This document shows, one piece after another, positions 63,955 through 64,000 of a stretch of 64,000 nt of DNA; the stretch's first letter is position 1; each line of letters opens with the position of its first letter. The notes beneath the pieces were generated by a model. It was not told where the DNA came from and did no database searches. It saw only the letters and a program-made list of their open reading frames with translations. Origin of the DNA: Baylisascaris procyonis (lineage: Eukaryota > Nematoda > Chromadorea > Rhabditida > Ascarididae); the NCBI GenBank assembly GCA_037389465.1, contig JAZARR010000180.1:1-64000 (forward strand), in the 5' to 3' direction. The translations under genes were made by a program, and so were the position numbers.

Positions 63955-64000
63955 ATTGCAAGGATATGCGTTATCTCCGATCAGCATTCCAATCAAGTAT

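Overview
The window looks like nuclear DNA of an animal, most likely a nematode. Coding sequence is sparse and split into short exons, and splice acceptors are compact (TTTTCAG, TTTTAG, TTGCAG) with no long polypyrimidine tract. The non-coding DNA is AT-rich and full of young repeats. The only gene I can identify with confidence is a seven-exon gamma-SNAP gene (NSF attachment protein gamma) at the right edge. I see no bacterial features, CRISPR array, rRNA or tRNA.

Layout: 1-12.5 kb is mostly intergenic or intronic, with a possible helix-turn-helix exon near 1 kb, two exon-like stretches near 2 kb, one near 6.8 kb and one near 9.4 kb. It also holds two paralogous perfect hairpins at 7.36 and 7.76 kb and the first copy of a dispersed ~1-kb repeat (3.5-4.5 kb). 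From 12.5 to 29.6 kb a series of short plus-strand exon candidates with good splice sites suggests one or more long-intron genes of unknown function. This stretch also has a ~230-bp foldback (14.7 kb) and a 21-bp minisatellite (21.4 kb). From 29.75 to 44.87 kb there is an uninterrupted ~15-kb satellite of ~67-bp dimers, every half carrying a dyad motif, with ~4.03-kb higher-order duplication inside it. From 45.2 to 49.6 kb further exons encode charged, coiled-coil-like peptide. Several of these change reading frame within an apparent exon, so the gene may be decaying, mis-assembled or mis-modelled by me. The satellite would then lie in one of its introns.

From 50 to 52.6 kb lies a complex family of minisatellites built on a GGTATACC palindrome and present in both orientations. 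A second copy of the composite element sits inside intron 4 of the gamma-SNAP gene (60.5-61.85 kb). A ~550-bp direct repeat pair occupies 54.85-55.4 and 57.07-57.62 kb.

The gamma-SNAP gene (58,927-63,954) reads through all seven exons with matched phases and no frameshift, giving 299 residues. That contrasts sharply with the upstream exon series and is the best internal control on sequence quality.
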